Assembly: GCA_041661665.1 (NCBI GenBank)
Contig: JBAZTW010000029.1
Coordinates: 1-27,631, forward strand
DNA: 27,631 nucleotides
Reading direction: 5' to 3'
Source of the DNA: GWC2-45-44 sp041661665
GTDB taxonomy: Bacteria; Planctomycetota; Phycisphaerae; Sedimentisphaerales; UBA12454
Below, piece by piece: positions 1 through 8,214 of the stretch (position 1 is the stretch's first letter; each line of letters begins with the position of its first letter). The notes under the pieces are model-generated. The model had not been told where the DNA came from. It searched no databases and saw only the letters and a list, made by a program, of their open reading frames with translations. Both the position numbers and the translations under genes were made by a program.

Positions 1-1
1 T

Positions 2-487
2 GCAGGCGGTTTTTTAAAGTACCGCTCGAATGTGCCTGTCTATTCGAAATATGTGTTTAATTGCTTCAATGAAGGCGCCGGCGAAACTTTCGCACAGCGG
101 GCTTTGAAATTAAAAGAAGCCGGCACAGCGGGAATCGTCGTCGCAGGCGAAAGCTACGGTCAGGGTTCGAGCCGGGAACACGCCGCGCTTTGCCCGATGT
201 ATCTTGGCGTAAAAATGATTATCGCAAAGAGTATTGAGCGAATTCATAAGGCCAATCTGATAAACTTCTGCCTGCTGCCGGCGGAATTTGAAAACGCGGG
301 CGATTATGACAAAATCAACACAGGCGATGCGCTGGAAGTTAAAAATATCAACACAGCGATAAAATCCGCAGACAGTGTCATTGTAAAAAATATAACCAGC
401 GGATTTGAATTTAAGTGCAAATTAAATCTTTCACCCCGCGATAGAGCAATCCTTTTGGCTGGCGGATTGCTGAACTACACAAAATAA
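2..487 (+). CDS. Aconitate hydratase, C-terminal (swivel) part, 5' end outside the window
   Basis: The open frame runs in from the window edge, so only about the last 160 residues are present; the first internal ATG (position 32) is not the true start. The segment GESYGQGSSREHAAL followed by PMYLGVK and SIERIHKANLINF is the hallmark of the aconitase swivel domain, where the serine and arginine of the SSRE motif contact substrate. This spelling fits the roughly 640-residue bacterial aconitase type better than the roughly 900-residue AcnA type. The enzyme interconverts citrate and isocitrate in the cytosol using a [4Fe-4S] cluster whose cysteines would lie in the missing part. Homoaconitase or an isopropylmalate dehydratase relative cannot be fully excluded from this fragment. 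The next gene starts 33 bp downstream on the same strand. Confidence 0.9.
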   Translation, partial: AGGFLKYRSNVPVYSKYVFNCFNEGAGETFAQRALKLKEAGTAGIVVAGESYGQGSSREHAALCPMYLGVKMIIAKSIERIHKANLINFCLLPAEFENAGDYDKINTGDALEVKNINTAIKSADSVIVKNITSGFEFKCKLNLSPRDRAILLAGGLLNYTK

Positions 488-520
488 TCGCAGGAACATA
501 ATTCATCAAAAGGCTCAAAT

Positions 521-2437
521 ATGATTTCAACACAAGATGGGGCAAAAAAATTAGACCAGTATTTCGGTTTAACATATATAGTCCTGCTCCTGAACGCATC
601 ATTATATCTCAAGTATGTTAATTTTACCGGATTTTGGGTATATCCATTCGCCGCGGCTGTTTATTTCACCTATTGTTTTGTCTATATGCTGCCTTTTATC
701 ATAATACTTCAACTCTTCCGTCAGCTTGTCTGCCTGTCATTTATGCAGTCGTTCCTGCAAAAGCTTCGCCTGAAACCGATGTGGCTGATATATATTTTGG
801 CGGTGCCGAGCCTGACAATACTCCAGGTTTTTATTTTCACCGACCGGTTTATTTTCAATATGTACGATTTCCTCATTAACGGTTTTGTCTGGAATTTAGT
901 TACCACTCCGGGCGGAATCGAATCTATGGGCGGAGACCCGGCAACCACACTTAGTTTCATATTGATTATCGCAGGCTTTCTGACAGTCCAGTGCATACTG
1001 CTGATACTGATGCTGAATGTCAGAAGATTCGAGAGCTTTTCGCAAAGATTTTTTTCAAAACGCCACGTCAATATCGCCATTATCATTTTTATTCTGCTCG
1101 GCCTGTTTCAGGCGGGAGCTTATGGCATAAGTTATGCCCGCAGTTACGACCCGATTCTTGCTTCCAGCGAAGCCTTCCCATTATACATACCTGTTACCTT
1201 CACCAAATTAGCCAAATCACTCGGTATGGATGTAAAGCGTCAGCCGCAAAAAATAGAAGCAAAAAATAAGTCGCTCGGCATCAATTATCCACTTAGTCCA
1301 ATTACTCGCGCACCAGGCAGTAAAAATTACAATATCGTCTGGCTCGTAGCTGAGTCGCTTCGCACTGATATGATAGACGCAAATATTATGCCTCAGACAT
1401 GGGCGTTTTCGCAAAAATCAATTTCTTTCAAGAACCATTACAGCGGCGGCAATGGAACGCGAATGGCAATGTTTGCGATGTTCTACGGCCTATACGGCAA
1501 CTACTGGTTCAGCTTCCTGAACGAAACCAGAGGGCCGGTACTCATCGACCTGCTGCTCGAAAACAACTACCAGATGGACATGTTCAGCAGCGCTAAATTT
1601 TCTTATCCTGAATTCGATAAGACGATATTTGCTCGCCTGCCCAAAAACGAACTTCACGACGATTCCGAAGTTACCGGCGGCGAAGGCTGGCAGAAAGACC
1701 GCGAAAACGTAGCCAAACTGCTCGATTTCCTAAAAAACAGAGACCCCAACAGACCGTTTATGACATTTATGTTTTTCGAATCGCCCCACGCTCGATATTA
1801 TTTCCCGCCTGAGAATGTTATTCGCCCCGATTACCTCAAAGAGTTTAACTATGCAACTGTCAACTTAAATCGCGACAGTCAGCTCATCAAAAACCGCTAT
1901 ATCAATTCCTGCAATCATCTTGACAGCCAGTTCGCCGTTATATTAGACTATCTTAAACAATCAAATCTGCTGGATAATACGATTGTCATAATCGCCGGCG
2001 ACCACGGCGAGGAATTTATGGAAAAAGGCCGATGGGGACACAATTCAGCTTTTAATGATGAGCAGGTCTGCCCGCCGCTGGTGCTTTGGGTGCCGGGCGA
2101 AAAGCCGCGCACTGAAACCCGGCTTTCCAGCCAGCTTGATATTCCCGCCACCGTAATGTCCCTGCTTGGCGTAACTAATCCGCCCGGCGATTATTCCCTC
2201 GGTTTTAACCTGCTCGGAAGCGACTACCGTAAATTTACAGTTATCAGCGGCTGGAATACGCTGGCTTATGCGGATGATGACTACAAAGCCGTGTTTCCAA
2301 CCGGCCTTTCAGGCTTGAGCAAGCAGAAAGTAACCACAAAAAAAGACGTAGAGGTTGCGGATAATTCCGATTTTTACAAAAAAAAGCAGGAAAATATCAT
2401 TCAAATTATGAAGGAACTTGCCCATTTTCAAAAATAG
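521..2437 (+). CDS. YejM/PbgA-like inner-membrane protein with sulfatase-fold domain
   Basis: This is a 638-residue membrane protein. Five hydrophobic segments occupy roughly residues 17-210, followed by an alkaline-phosphatase/sulfatase-fold domain from about residue 270 (NIVWLVAESLRTD). The nucleophile position is Thr313 in GGNGTRMAMF and the metal-site motif AGDHGEE carries Asp494 and His495. Five membrane segments plus a sulfatase fold is the layout of YejM/PbgA, which in enterobacteria controls lipopolysaccharide synthesis. LTA synthase and phosphoethanolamine transferases share the fold and layout. The FYGLYGNYW segment after the nucleophile resembles YejM. The periplasmic domain therefore probably acts on, or senses, envelope lipids, but catalysis cannot be inferred. 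It sits between unrelated metabolic genes; the following secreted-protein gene begins 56 bp downstream. Confidence 0.75.
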   Translation: MISTQDGAKKLDQYFGLTYIVLLLNASLYLKYVNFTGFWVYPFAAAVYFTYCFVYMLPFIIILQLFRQLVCLSFMQSFLQKLRLKPMWLIYILAVPSLTILQVFIFTDRFIFNMYDFLINGFVWNLVTTPGGIESMGGDPATTLSFILIIAGFLTVQCILLILMLNVRRFESFSQRFFSKRHVNIAIIIFILLGLFQAGAYGISYARSYDPILASSEAFPLYIPVTFTKLAKSLGMDVKRQPQKIEAKNKSLGINYPLSPITRAPGSKNYNIVWLVAESLRTDMIDANIMPQTWAFSQKSISFKNHYSGGNGTRMAMFAMFYGLYGNYWFSFLNETRGPVLIDLLLENNYQMDMFSSAKFSYPEFDKTIFARLPKNELHDDSEVTGGEGWQKDRENVAKLLDFLKNRDPNRPFMTFMFFESPHARYYFPPENVIRPDYLKEFNYATVNLNRDSQLIKNRYINSCNHLDSQFAVILDYLKQSNLLDNTIVIIAGDHGEEFMEKGRWGHNSAFNDEQVCPPLVLWVPGEKPRTETRLSSQLDIPATVMSLLGVTNPPGDYSLGFNLLGSDYRKFTVISGWNTLAYADDDYKAVFPTGLSGLSKQKVTTKKDVEVADNSDFYKKKQENIIQIMKELAHFQK

Positions 2438-2493
2438 GAGTATTATATTTACAGTCGTTTTTCAGGCTGTTGCAATTTTAGGATAAACCAGTA

Positions 2494-3261
2494 ATGAAGA
2501 AAATGTTATCGGCAGTTTTGATTTTAATTTTTTCGCTTGCCGCTGTGTCAAGTCAGGCATCGCTTCGAAAGCCGATTCCGCTCCGTGATGGTCTCGTCAT
2601 CGACGGCATTGACGGCAGGGTCGTGTCTAACGACGGCAACAACTGGTCCTTCCGCCCATTTGAGGAAGTATCCGACGGCAGAGGAATTCTCCAGGCCAAT
2701 GCGTCCGCCGAGATTCTGCCTTCCAGTACACTCGATAAGCTGGCATCTATCGCAAACTCTGAAAATAAAAATTTCCGAATCTGGGGCAAATTCACAACAT
2801 ACCAGAATACAAATTACGTCTATCTGACATCTTATCTGCCAGTAAAAGATGTCAACATTCCGTCGCAAACCGAACAAGCGTCTGTTGATCCAAACGAAGA
2901 GCAGATTATACCAGACGATGTACTGGCACTGCTCACGCCAAAACGAACAATAAATCTGGCAGAACTAAAAAGACCGCTCTCGACAGAGTCTGACGGCGTA
3001 ATTGTTGACAGGACAGGCTTTTTGCGGAAAACCAAAACCGGCTTTTATTTTGATTTTGACGCGATGGGCAGGAATATCGACACGTTGTCGCTGCCGCTGC
3101 TGAATTGCGAAACCCTCGAACTTATCGCAGCGCAGCAAAAGGCCTCGGCTGAACCGCTGCGTTTTAAAATCGCAACAATCGCGACAGGCTATAAAGGTAA
3201 AAATTATCTTATGCTCCAGCGTGCATCAGTGTCGTACAGTTTTGGGAATTTCGCGAAATAA
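2494..3261 (+). CDS. Secreted protein of unknown function
   Basis: The 255-residue product begins with a clear Sec signal peptide (MKKMLSAVLILIFSLAAVSS, cleavage near SQA) and has no other membrane segment, so it should be periplasmic. I do not recognise the family. The mature part seems to contain two similar halves: GLVIDGIDGRVVSNDGNNWSF near residues 34-54 and GVIVDRTGFLRKTKTGFYFDF near residues 168-188, each followed by a stretch ending in a short NYVYL or NYLML strand, which suggests an internal duplication of a small beta-rich domain. It ends only 7 bp before hisD on the same strand, so the two are probably co-transcribed, although no functional link is apparent. Confidence 0.6.
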   Translation: MKKMLSAVLILIFSLAAVSSQASLRKPIPLRDGLVIDGIDGRVVSNDGNNWSFRPFEEVSDGRGILQANASAEILPSSTLDKLASIANSENKNFRIWGKFTTYQNTNYVYLTSYLPVKDVNIPSQTEQASVDPNEEQIIPDDVLALLTPKRTINLAELKRPLSTESDGVIVDRTGFLRKTKTGFYFDFDAMGRNIDTLSLPLLNCETLELIAAQQKASAEPLRFKIATIATGYKGKNYLMLQRASVSYSFGNFAK

Positions 3262-3268
3262 TTGATTT

Positions 3269-4597
3269 ATGAAAAATTTACAGAATATAGCTATATCGCA
3301 TACGGACAAAAATTTTTACGCAAAGCTTTCATCGCTGCGCAAAAACATCAGCGATACGGCGGCTTTCGACCAGACAAGTGCCAATGGTAAAAAAGTAGCA
3401 CAAATCATAACAGATGTCAAAAAACAAGGCGACAAAGCCGTTAGCAAATACACGCTGGCCTTCGACAAAACCAAACTAACCCCTTCGCAATTTAAATTAA
3501 CTCTGCAGGAACTCAAAACCGCTCACAAAAATATCGACAAAAAACTGCTGACCTCAATTCGCAAAGCAATAGCAAACGTCAGAAAATATCAGCGGAAAAT
3601 ATTCATCGGCAATAATAAAACTTTCGGCAGCACAGGCATAAAATACACTCCGATAGAAAGAGTCGGCCTGTGTATCCCCGGCGCATCAGCCCCTCTGCCA
3701 TCGACAGTAATTATGACTGCCGTCCCGGCTTTGGTTGCGGGCGTTAAGGAAATATCCGTTATTTCCCCGCCGCGGTGCAAAGGCAGTATCCATCCGACAA
3801 TTCTGGCGACCTGCTATGAACTTGGAATAACCGAAGTCTATCGCATCGGCGGCGTGCAGGCTGTTGCCGCTTTAGCTCTCGGAACAAAAACAATCAAACC
3901 TGTCGATATGATTGCAGGCCCCGGCAATTCGTGGGTTTCGACCGCAAAAAAAATGCTTTTCGGTCAGGTAAAAATTGATTCTATCGCAGGACCAAGCGAA
4001 GTTTTAATAGTCGCCGATAAAACCGCAAACCAGGCCTATATCGCCGCTGATATGCTCAGTCAGGCGGAACACGCTCCATCAGGCGGAGCTGTGCTTTTCA
4101 CAGATTCAAAAACGCTGGCGAATAACGTGATTTTAAAACTAAATGAGCAGCTCGAATTCCTGCCAAGAAAAACGCAGACTTTGGAAATCTTAAAAAAGTT
4201 CAGCCTTGTTGCCGTTTTTAAATCAATCGCCGATTGCGTTCACTGGGCAAATAAATTAGCTGCTGAGCATCTCGAAATCCACTGCGGCAAAAACAGCCGG
4301 AAAATCGCAGACAAAATTAAAAACGCAGGCGCTATTTTCATCGGCGACTGCTCACCTGTGGCAACAGGCGATTATTTCGCAGGGCCCAGCCATACTTTAC
4401 CAACGGGTGGATGTGCAAAATTCGCCAGCGCGTTAACAAGCAATGATTTTATTAAATCCTCCAGTATAATTGAGTATAACAGGCAAACGCTGAAAAAAAG
4501 TAAAGACGATATTATCCGCCTTGCCGATGCCGAAGGCCTCGACGCGCACTCGAACAGCGTAAAAATAAGATTCAAAACTGATAAGAATAAAGGATAA
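3269..4597 (+). CDS. hisD: Histidinol dehydrogenase
   Basis: HisD oxidises L-histidinol to L-histidine in two NAD-dependent steps, the last reactions of histidine synthesis, in the cytosol. The 442-residue length is typical. Family blocks appear in order: VGLCIPGASAPLPSTVIMTA, MIAGPGNSWVSTAKKMLFG, IDSIAGPSEVLIVAD, LSQAEHAPSGGAV (zinc-ligand region), NKLAAEHLEI (catalytic and metal histidine region), then SPVATGDYFAGPSHTLPTGG near the C-terminus. No other his genes are nearby. The gene is close-packed between the secreted protein (7 bp upstream) and hypC (7 bp downstream), so it appears to be the leading enzyme gene of a mixed transcript that includes hydrogenase maturation genes. Confidence 0.95.
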   Translation: MKNLQNIAISHTDKNFYAKLSSLRKNISDTAAFDQTSANGKKVAQIITDVKKQGDKAVSKYTLAFDKTKLTPSQFKLTLQELKTAHKNIDKKLLTSIRKAIANVRKYQRKIFIGNNKTFGSTGIKYTPIERVGLCIPGASAPLPSTVIMTAVPALVAGVKEISVISPPRCKGSIHPTILATCYELGITEVYRIGGVQAVAALALGTKTIKPVDMIAGPGNSWVSTAKKMLFGQVKIDSIAGPSEVLIVADKTANQAYIAADMLSQAEHAPSGGAVLFTDSKTLANNVILKLNEQLEFLPRKTQTLEILKKFSLVAVFKSIADCVHWANKLAAEHLEIHCGKNSRKIADKIKNAGAIFIGDCSPVATGDYFAGPSHTLPTGGCAKFASALTSNDFIKSSSIIEYNRQTLKKSKDDIIRLADAEGLDAHSNSVKIRFKTDKNKG

Positions 4598-4604
4598 CTG
4601 ACTT

Positions 4605-4847
4605 ATGTGTTTGGCGGTACCCGCAAAAATAATTGAACTAACCGGCAGCAGCGCCATTGCTGATTGCATCGGAAATCGCATACAAGCCAATGTCTCGCTT
4701 GTGCCGGATGTCAAACTCGGCGACTACATACTCATACACGCAGGCTTTGCCATAACCACTCTCGACGAGGACGAAGCAAAAAAAACATGGAAGCTGTTCG
4801 AAGACCTCGACAATTTCAATAAAACTAATAATAAGGTTTCTGGATAA
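4605..4847 (+). CDS. hypC: Hydrogenase maturation chaperone HypC
   Basis: The 80-residue protein opens with MCLAVPAKI, the invariant HypC/HybG start in which Cys2, exposed after loss of the initiator methionine, binds the Fe(CN)2CO precursor and the hydrogenase large subunit. HypC works with HypD to assemble and deliver the iron moiety of [NiFe]-hydrogenases. The length is normal. It starts 7 bp after hisD. A 114-bp spacer separates it from hypD, wider than any other gap in the hyp set; the spacer is AT-rich and includes a short GCGG/CCGC-rich stretch near 4870-4915 but no gene. Confidence 0.95.
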   Translation: MCLAVPAKIIELTGSSAIADCIGNRIQANVSLVPDVKLGDYILIHAGFAITTLDEDEAKKTWKLFEDLDNFNKTNNKVSG

Positions 4848-4961
4848 TGCCAAGCGGCATTGTTTCGCCGCGTTTAGCGACTTGTGTTTTTTTAAGCGGC
4901 TTCGCTTACCCGCGGATAAAACAAAAATTATTAAATTATATTATAACAGGTTTGCAAGAAA

Positions 4962-6044
4962 ATGTTGGATAGAATAGATAGAGCGTATAAGGAAATAGCC
5001 AGAGCCTCGCAGGTTCTTGGCAGAACAATAAATATAATGGAAGTTTGCGGCACGCATACGGTTAGTATTTTTCGCGCAGGCCTTCGCGATGCTCTCCCAG
5101 ATTGCCTCAAGCTTCTCAGCGGCCCGGGCTGCCCTGTCTGTATCACCGACCAGGGCTACATTGACGCAGTCTTAAAATTTGCCGACAGAGACGACATCAT
5201 AATCGCAACTTATGGCGATATGATTCGAGTGCCCGGCCGAAACGGCTCACTTGAGCAAAAGGCTGACAGAGGCAACATCAAAATCATACTCAGCGCACAG
5301 GACGCTTTGAATCTGGCAAAAAATCATCCCGATAAAAAAGTTCTGTTCGTCGCCGTCGGTTTTGAAACCACTGCAGGCGCAACAGCGGTCATCGCGAATG
5401 AGGCAATGAAAGAAGGCATCAAAAATCTTTTCATTTTCAGCAATCATAAATTGGTAATCCCCGCGATGGAAGCGCTGCTGGGCGAAAAAAATCATCGTAT
5501 TGATGCTTTTCTATGTCCCGGCCATGTCAGCGTTATAATCGGTGAAAATGCCTATTTGCCGATAGTCGAAAAATTCAAAAGACCCTGCGTTGTCGCAGGT
5601 TTTGAGCCGATGCAGATTATTGTCGCAATTGCGGATATTTGCGAGCAGTTAGCCGATGGCAAACCGGAAATAGGCTCGGTTTATCAGGCCGCCGTTACGC
5701 CGCAGGGAAACAAAACCGCACAAAAAATAATAAACGAAAGTTTTGACATCGTTGATGGTTACTGGCGAGGACTGGGCAAAATCAACAAAAGCACGCTTAA
5801 ACTAAAAGAAAAATTCAGCTCCATTGATGCCGAAAAACAGCTCGGCATTGAGTTCATTCCCGAAGAAGACCTCACCGGCTGCAGATGCGGCGAGGTTCTT
5901 TGCGGACTGATTGACCCCTGCGATTGCGGCTTATTTGCCAATAGCTGCACGCCGGATTCACCAGTCGGCCCCTGTATGGTAAGCAGCGAAGGAGCCTGTG
6001 CTGCCTGGCATAAATACGCACGCAAAAAAAGGCGGAAGCAATGA
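4962..6044 (+). CDS. hypD: Hydrogenase maturation protein HypD
   Basis: HypD is the [4Fe-4S] scaffold that with HypC builds the Fe(CN)2CO unit of [NiFe]-hydrogenases. The 360-residue length is typical. Diagnostic blocks are MEVCGTHTVSIFRAGL and LLSGPGCPVCITDQGYID near the N-terminus and the cysteine-rich tail GCRCGEVLCGLIDPCDCGLF followed by NSCTPDSPVGPCMVSSEGAC. The cysteines of the GCPVC and GTH motifs are all kept, so the protein looks functional. Its stop codon overlaps the start of hypE by four bases (ATGA), which points to translational coupling. Confidence 0.95.
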   Translation: MLDRIDRAYKEIARASQVLGRTINIMEVCGTHTVSIFRAGLRDALPDCLKLLSGPGCPVCITDQGYIDAVLKFADRDDIIIATYGDMIRVPGRNGSLEQKADRGNIKIILSAQDALNLAKNHPDKKVLFVAVGFETTAGATAVIANEAMKEGIKNLFIFSNHKLVIPAMEALLGEKNHRIDAFLCPGHVSVIIGENAYLPIVEKFKRPCVVAGFEPMQIIVAIADICEQLADGKPEIGSVYQAAVTPQGNKTAQKIINESFDIVDGYWRGLGKINKSTLKLKEKFSSIDAEKQLGIEFIPEEDLTGCRCGEVLCGLIDPCDCGLFANSCTPDSPVGPCMVSSEGACAAWHKYARKKRRKQ

Positions 6045-7057
6045 CCGTCGGCAAAAAAATACTGCTCGCGCACGGCGGAGGAGGAAGACTCACCAACGAA
6101 TTTATAAATGAAATTATCCTGCCGGCATTCGATAACAAAACTCTTTCTGGCCTCACAGATTCTGCCGAAATAAAATTGGATAGCCAAAACATCTGCTTCA
6201 CCACCGATAGCTACGTCATTAAGCCTCTATTCTTTAATGGCGGAGACATCGGCAAATTGGCCATTTGCGGCACTTTAAACGACCTTGCTGTCAGCGGCGC
6301 AAGACCAGTCGCTATAAGTCTTGCTCTGATAATCGAAGAAGGATTAGAAATAGAAATCCTGCGAAAAATCTTAAACAGCGCGGCGCAAACCGCAAAACAG
6401 CAAAACGTTTCAATCGTTTGCGGCGATACAAAAGTCGTCGAAGCAGGCAGCGTCGATAAAATTTTCATCAACACCTCCGGCATAGGCACAAAACTGCCAC
6501 GGGCGAAACTGGGCTTTGATGAAATTAAAACCGGCGATTTTATTATCGTTTCCGGCACAATCGGCGACCACGGAATGACCATTATGTCGCAGAGAGAGGG
6601 CATAAAATTTGAATCCTCGCTCAAAAGCGACTGCGCATCAGTGAGCGAACTTTGCGTAAAACTAATCGAAACGCTCGGCGAAAATATAAAATTTATGCGC
6701 GACCCGACCCGCGGCGGACTGGCTGCCACGCTAAACGAAATCGCCGACAAAACCGATTGCTCCATCGAAATTTACGAAGAAAAAATACCAGTCAATCTGA
6801 CCGTCAAAGCCGCCGCTGAAATGCTCGGCTTCGATATTCTGGAAATCGCAAACGAAGGAAAATTCATCGCGATAGTCTCGGCGGACAAAGCGGAGCAATG
6901 CATCAAACTCTGCCAAACATCGCCAATCGGCAAAGATGCCGCTATCATCGGTCAAATCGCCGAGAAAGACCAGCCGCTGGTCGAACTCATAACCGCCATC
7001 GAAGGCAGGCGTATCGTTCAAATGCCTTATGGCAGAGAATTACCGAGGATTTGCTGA
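6041..7057 (+). CDS. hypE: Hydrogenase maturation protein HypE
   Basis: HypE dehydrates a thiocarbamate on its C-terminal cysteine to the thiocyanate that supplies the cyanide ligands of the [NiFe] site. Visible marks are the N-terminal LAHGGGGRLTNEFI, the TTDSYVIKPLFF and CGTLNDLAVSGA blocks of the PurM/AIR-synthetase fold, the CGDTKVVEAG segment, and the exact C-terminal PRIC whose cysteine carries the substrate group. Length (338 residues) is usual. HypF, which loads that cysteine with carbamoyl, is not in the window. The gene overlaps hypD by four bases and its stop shares one base with the hypA start (TGATG). Confidence 0.96.
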   Translation: MTVGKKILLAHGGGGRLTNEFINEIILPAFDNKTLSGLTDSAEIKLDSQNICFTTDSYVIKPLFFNGGDIGKLAICGTLNDLAVSGARPVAISLALIIEEGLEIEILRKILNSAAQTAKQQNVSIVCGDTKVVEAGSVDKIFINTSGIGTKLPRAKLGFDEIKTGDFIIVSGTIGDHGMTIMSQREGIKFESSLKSDCASVSELCVKLIETLGENIKFMRDPTRGGLAATLNEIADKTDCSIEIYEEKIPVNLTVKAAAEMLGFDILEIANEGKFIAIVSADKAEQCIKLCQTSPIGKDAAIIGQIAEKDQPLVELITAIEGRRIVQMPYGRELPRIC

Positions 7058-7407
7058 TGCACGAAGCTGCCGTTGCCGAAAACCTGCTCCAATCAATCAT
7101 TGCCGCCTCAGCGGAACATAGCGACAAAAAAATTGTTCGTATCGTAATGAGCTGCGGCCAGATAAACGCAATTAATGATGAAGCGATGAAATTCGCCTTT
7201 GAAGCGGTTGCCGAAGATACTATTTGCCAAGGCGCAATTCTTGAGATAAAACATATTCCGTTAAAAAGCCAGTGCAGAAGATGCAAACTTGAATTCGACT
7301 TCGATTTTTACAGCCCGCACTGCTCGGACTGCGGCAGTACCGACATAGCTATCGGCGCCGATGCCCCCCTGCTGCTGGAAGAAATAGAATTCGAAGAAGG
7401 CGATTGA
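7057..7407 (+). CDS. hypA: Hydrogenase nickel incorporation protein HypA
   Basis: The start is placed at the ATG that shares a base with the hypE stop because it gives the invariant N-terminus MHE, where the amino group, His2 and Glu3 bind nickel. The same frame stays open upstream but would lose that motif. The 116-residue protein has the structural zinc site as two CxxC pairs, Cys73/Cys76 (CRRC) and Cys89/Cys92 (CSDC). HypA passes nickel, together with HypB, to the hydrogenase large subunit after the iron centre is installed. All features expected of a working HypA are present. Confidence 0.95.
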   Translation: MHEAAVAENLLQSIIAASAEHSDKKIVRIVMSCGQINAINDEAMKFAFEAVAEDTICQGAILEIKHIPLKSQCRRCKLEFDFDFYSPHCSDCGSTDIAIGADAPLLLEEIEFEEGD

Positions 7408-7409
7408 AA

Positions 7410-8060
7410 ATGAAAATTAAAGTGAACAAAAAAATATTGGCTAAGAACGAAGACTTCGCTGTCGCTAACAGAAAATTTTTCAAAAAGCAGGGACTTTTCT
7501 GCATCAATATGATTTCCTCGCCCGGCAGCGGTAAAACAACGATACTCACCGAAACAATCAAAATGCTCAAAAACAAAATCCGCATCGGCGTAATTGAAGG
7601 CGACCTGCAAACCGAACTCGATGCTGAGCGTATCCGCAAAACCGGCGCACAGGCGTTTCAGATTGAAACACAGGGCGCTTGTCATTTGAACGCAGACCAG
7701 ATTACAAACGCTCTGGGCAAACTCGACCTCGAAAAACTCGACATTATCATCATAGAAAACGTCGGCAATCTCGTTTGCCCATCGGATTTCGACCTCGGCG
7801 AGGAAAAAAGGGTTTTCGTACTATCCACTGCCGAGGGCGACGACAAATGCGCCAAATACCCCCAGTCCTTCGCCAAGGCTGATATCCTGCTGCTCAACAA
7901 AATCGACCTTACGAAATATCTCGACTTCAATATCGCAAGGGTTAAAAAAGATGCGATGAAACTAAATAAAAATTTGAAAATTTTTGAAATTTCTGCTAAA
8001 ACTCTCGAAGGAATGGATAGCTGGCTCAATTGGCTGCTCAAATCAGCAAAAAAGAAATAA
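7410..8060 (+). CDS. hypB: Hydrogenase nickel incorporation GTPase HypB
   Basis: HypB is the SIMIBI-class GTPase that assists nickel insertion. The P-loop SSPGSGKTT lies near residues 36-44, ENVGNLVCP supplies the conserved metal-binding cysteine of the GTPase domain, and LLNKIDL is the guanine-specificity motif. I chose the ATG at 7410 because GAAGAAGG ends nine bases upstream; a TTG at 7404 in the same frame would overlap hypA but leaves too little room for that site. The protein is a core-only form: it lacks both the N-terminal high-affinity CxxCGC nickel motif and the histidine-rich tract seen in some HypB proteins, so nickel storage is not expected. Confidence 0.93.
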   Translation: MKIKVNKKILAKNEDFAVANRKFFKKQGLFCINMISSPGSGKTTILTETIKMLKNKIRIGVIEGDLQTELDAERIRKTGAQAFQIETQGACHLNADQITNALGKLDLEKLDIIIIENVGNLVCPSDFDLGEEKRVFVLSTAEGDDKCAKYPQSFAKADILLLNKIDLTKYLDFNIARVKKDAMKLNKNLKIFEISAKTLEGMDSWLNWLLKSAKKK

Positions 8061-8070
8061 CCGCCGAGGC

Positions 8071-8106
8071 TGTCATTCCCGCGCAGGCGGGAATCTAGTT
8101 TTTTAT
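8071..8106 (+). terminator. Dispersed-repeat hairpin with T-run after hypB
   Basis: An 8-bp perfect stem (ATTCCCGC, loop GCAG, GCGGGAAT at 8075-8094) is followed at 8100-8105 by six T residues. The hairpin belongs to the GTCATTCCCGC repeat family also present at 19750-19774, but by position and T-run it could end the hisD-hyp transcript. Whether it functions as a terminator is an inference. Confidence 0.5.
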
Positions 8107-8137
8107 GTGTTATCTGCCTGCCATGAGCGACTCGTAG

Positions 8138-8190
8138 TGGGCTTGCCTGTCCTGAGTGCAATCGAAGGAGTCGAGCTAAGTCGAACGGGT
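8138..8190. repeat. Dispersed CCTGTCCTGAG...TCGAAGG-type repeat
   Basis: The stretch holds CCTGTCCTGAG and ATCGAAGGAGTCGAGC followed by a second TCGAACGGG. Related wording occurs at 17821-17895 inside the M56 gene and at 20198-20221. Such short inverted sequences recur across many bacterial genomes; no coding role is visible here. Confidence 0.5.
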
Positions 8191-8214
8191 AACTAAAAAT
8201 AAAAGGACAAAAAT

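Noticed and set aside
521..2437. Lipoteichoic acid synthase call for the sulfatase-fold membrane protein
   Set aside because: The fold is shared, but a Gram-negative context and the YejM-like segment after the nucleophile make that name unlikely.
7404..7409. TTG start for hypB overlapping hypA
   Set aside because: The ribosome-site-like GAAGAAGG ends too close to TTG 7404; ATG 7410 has proper spacing.
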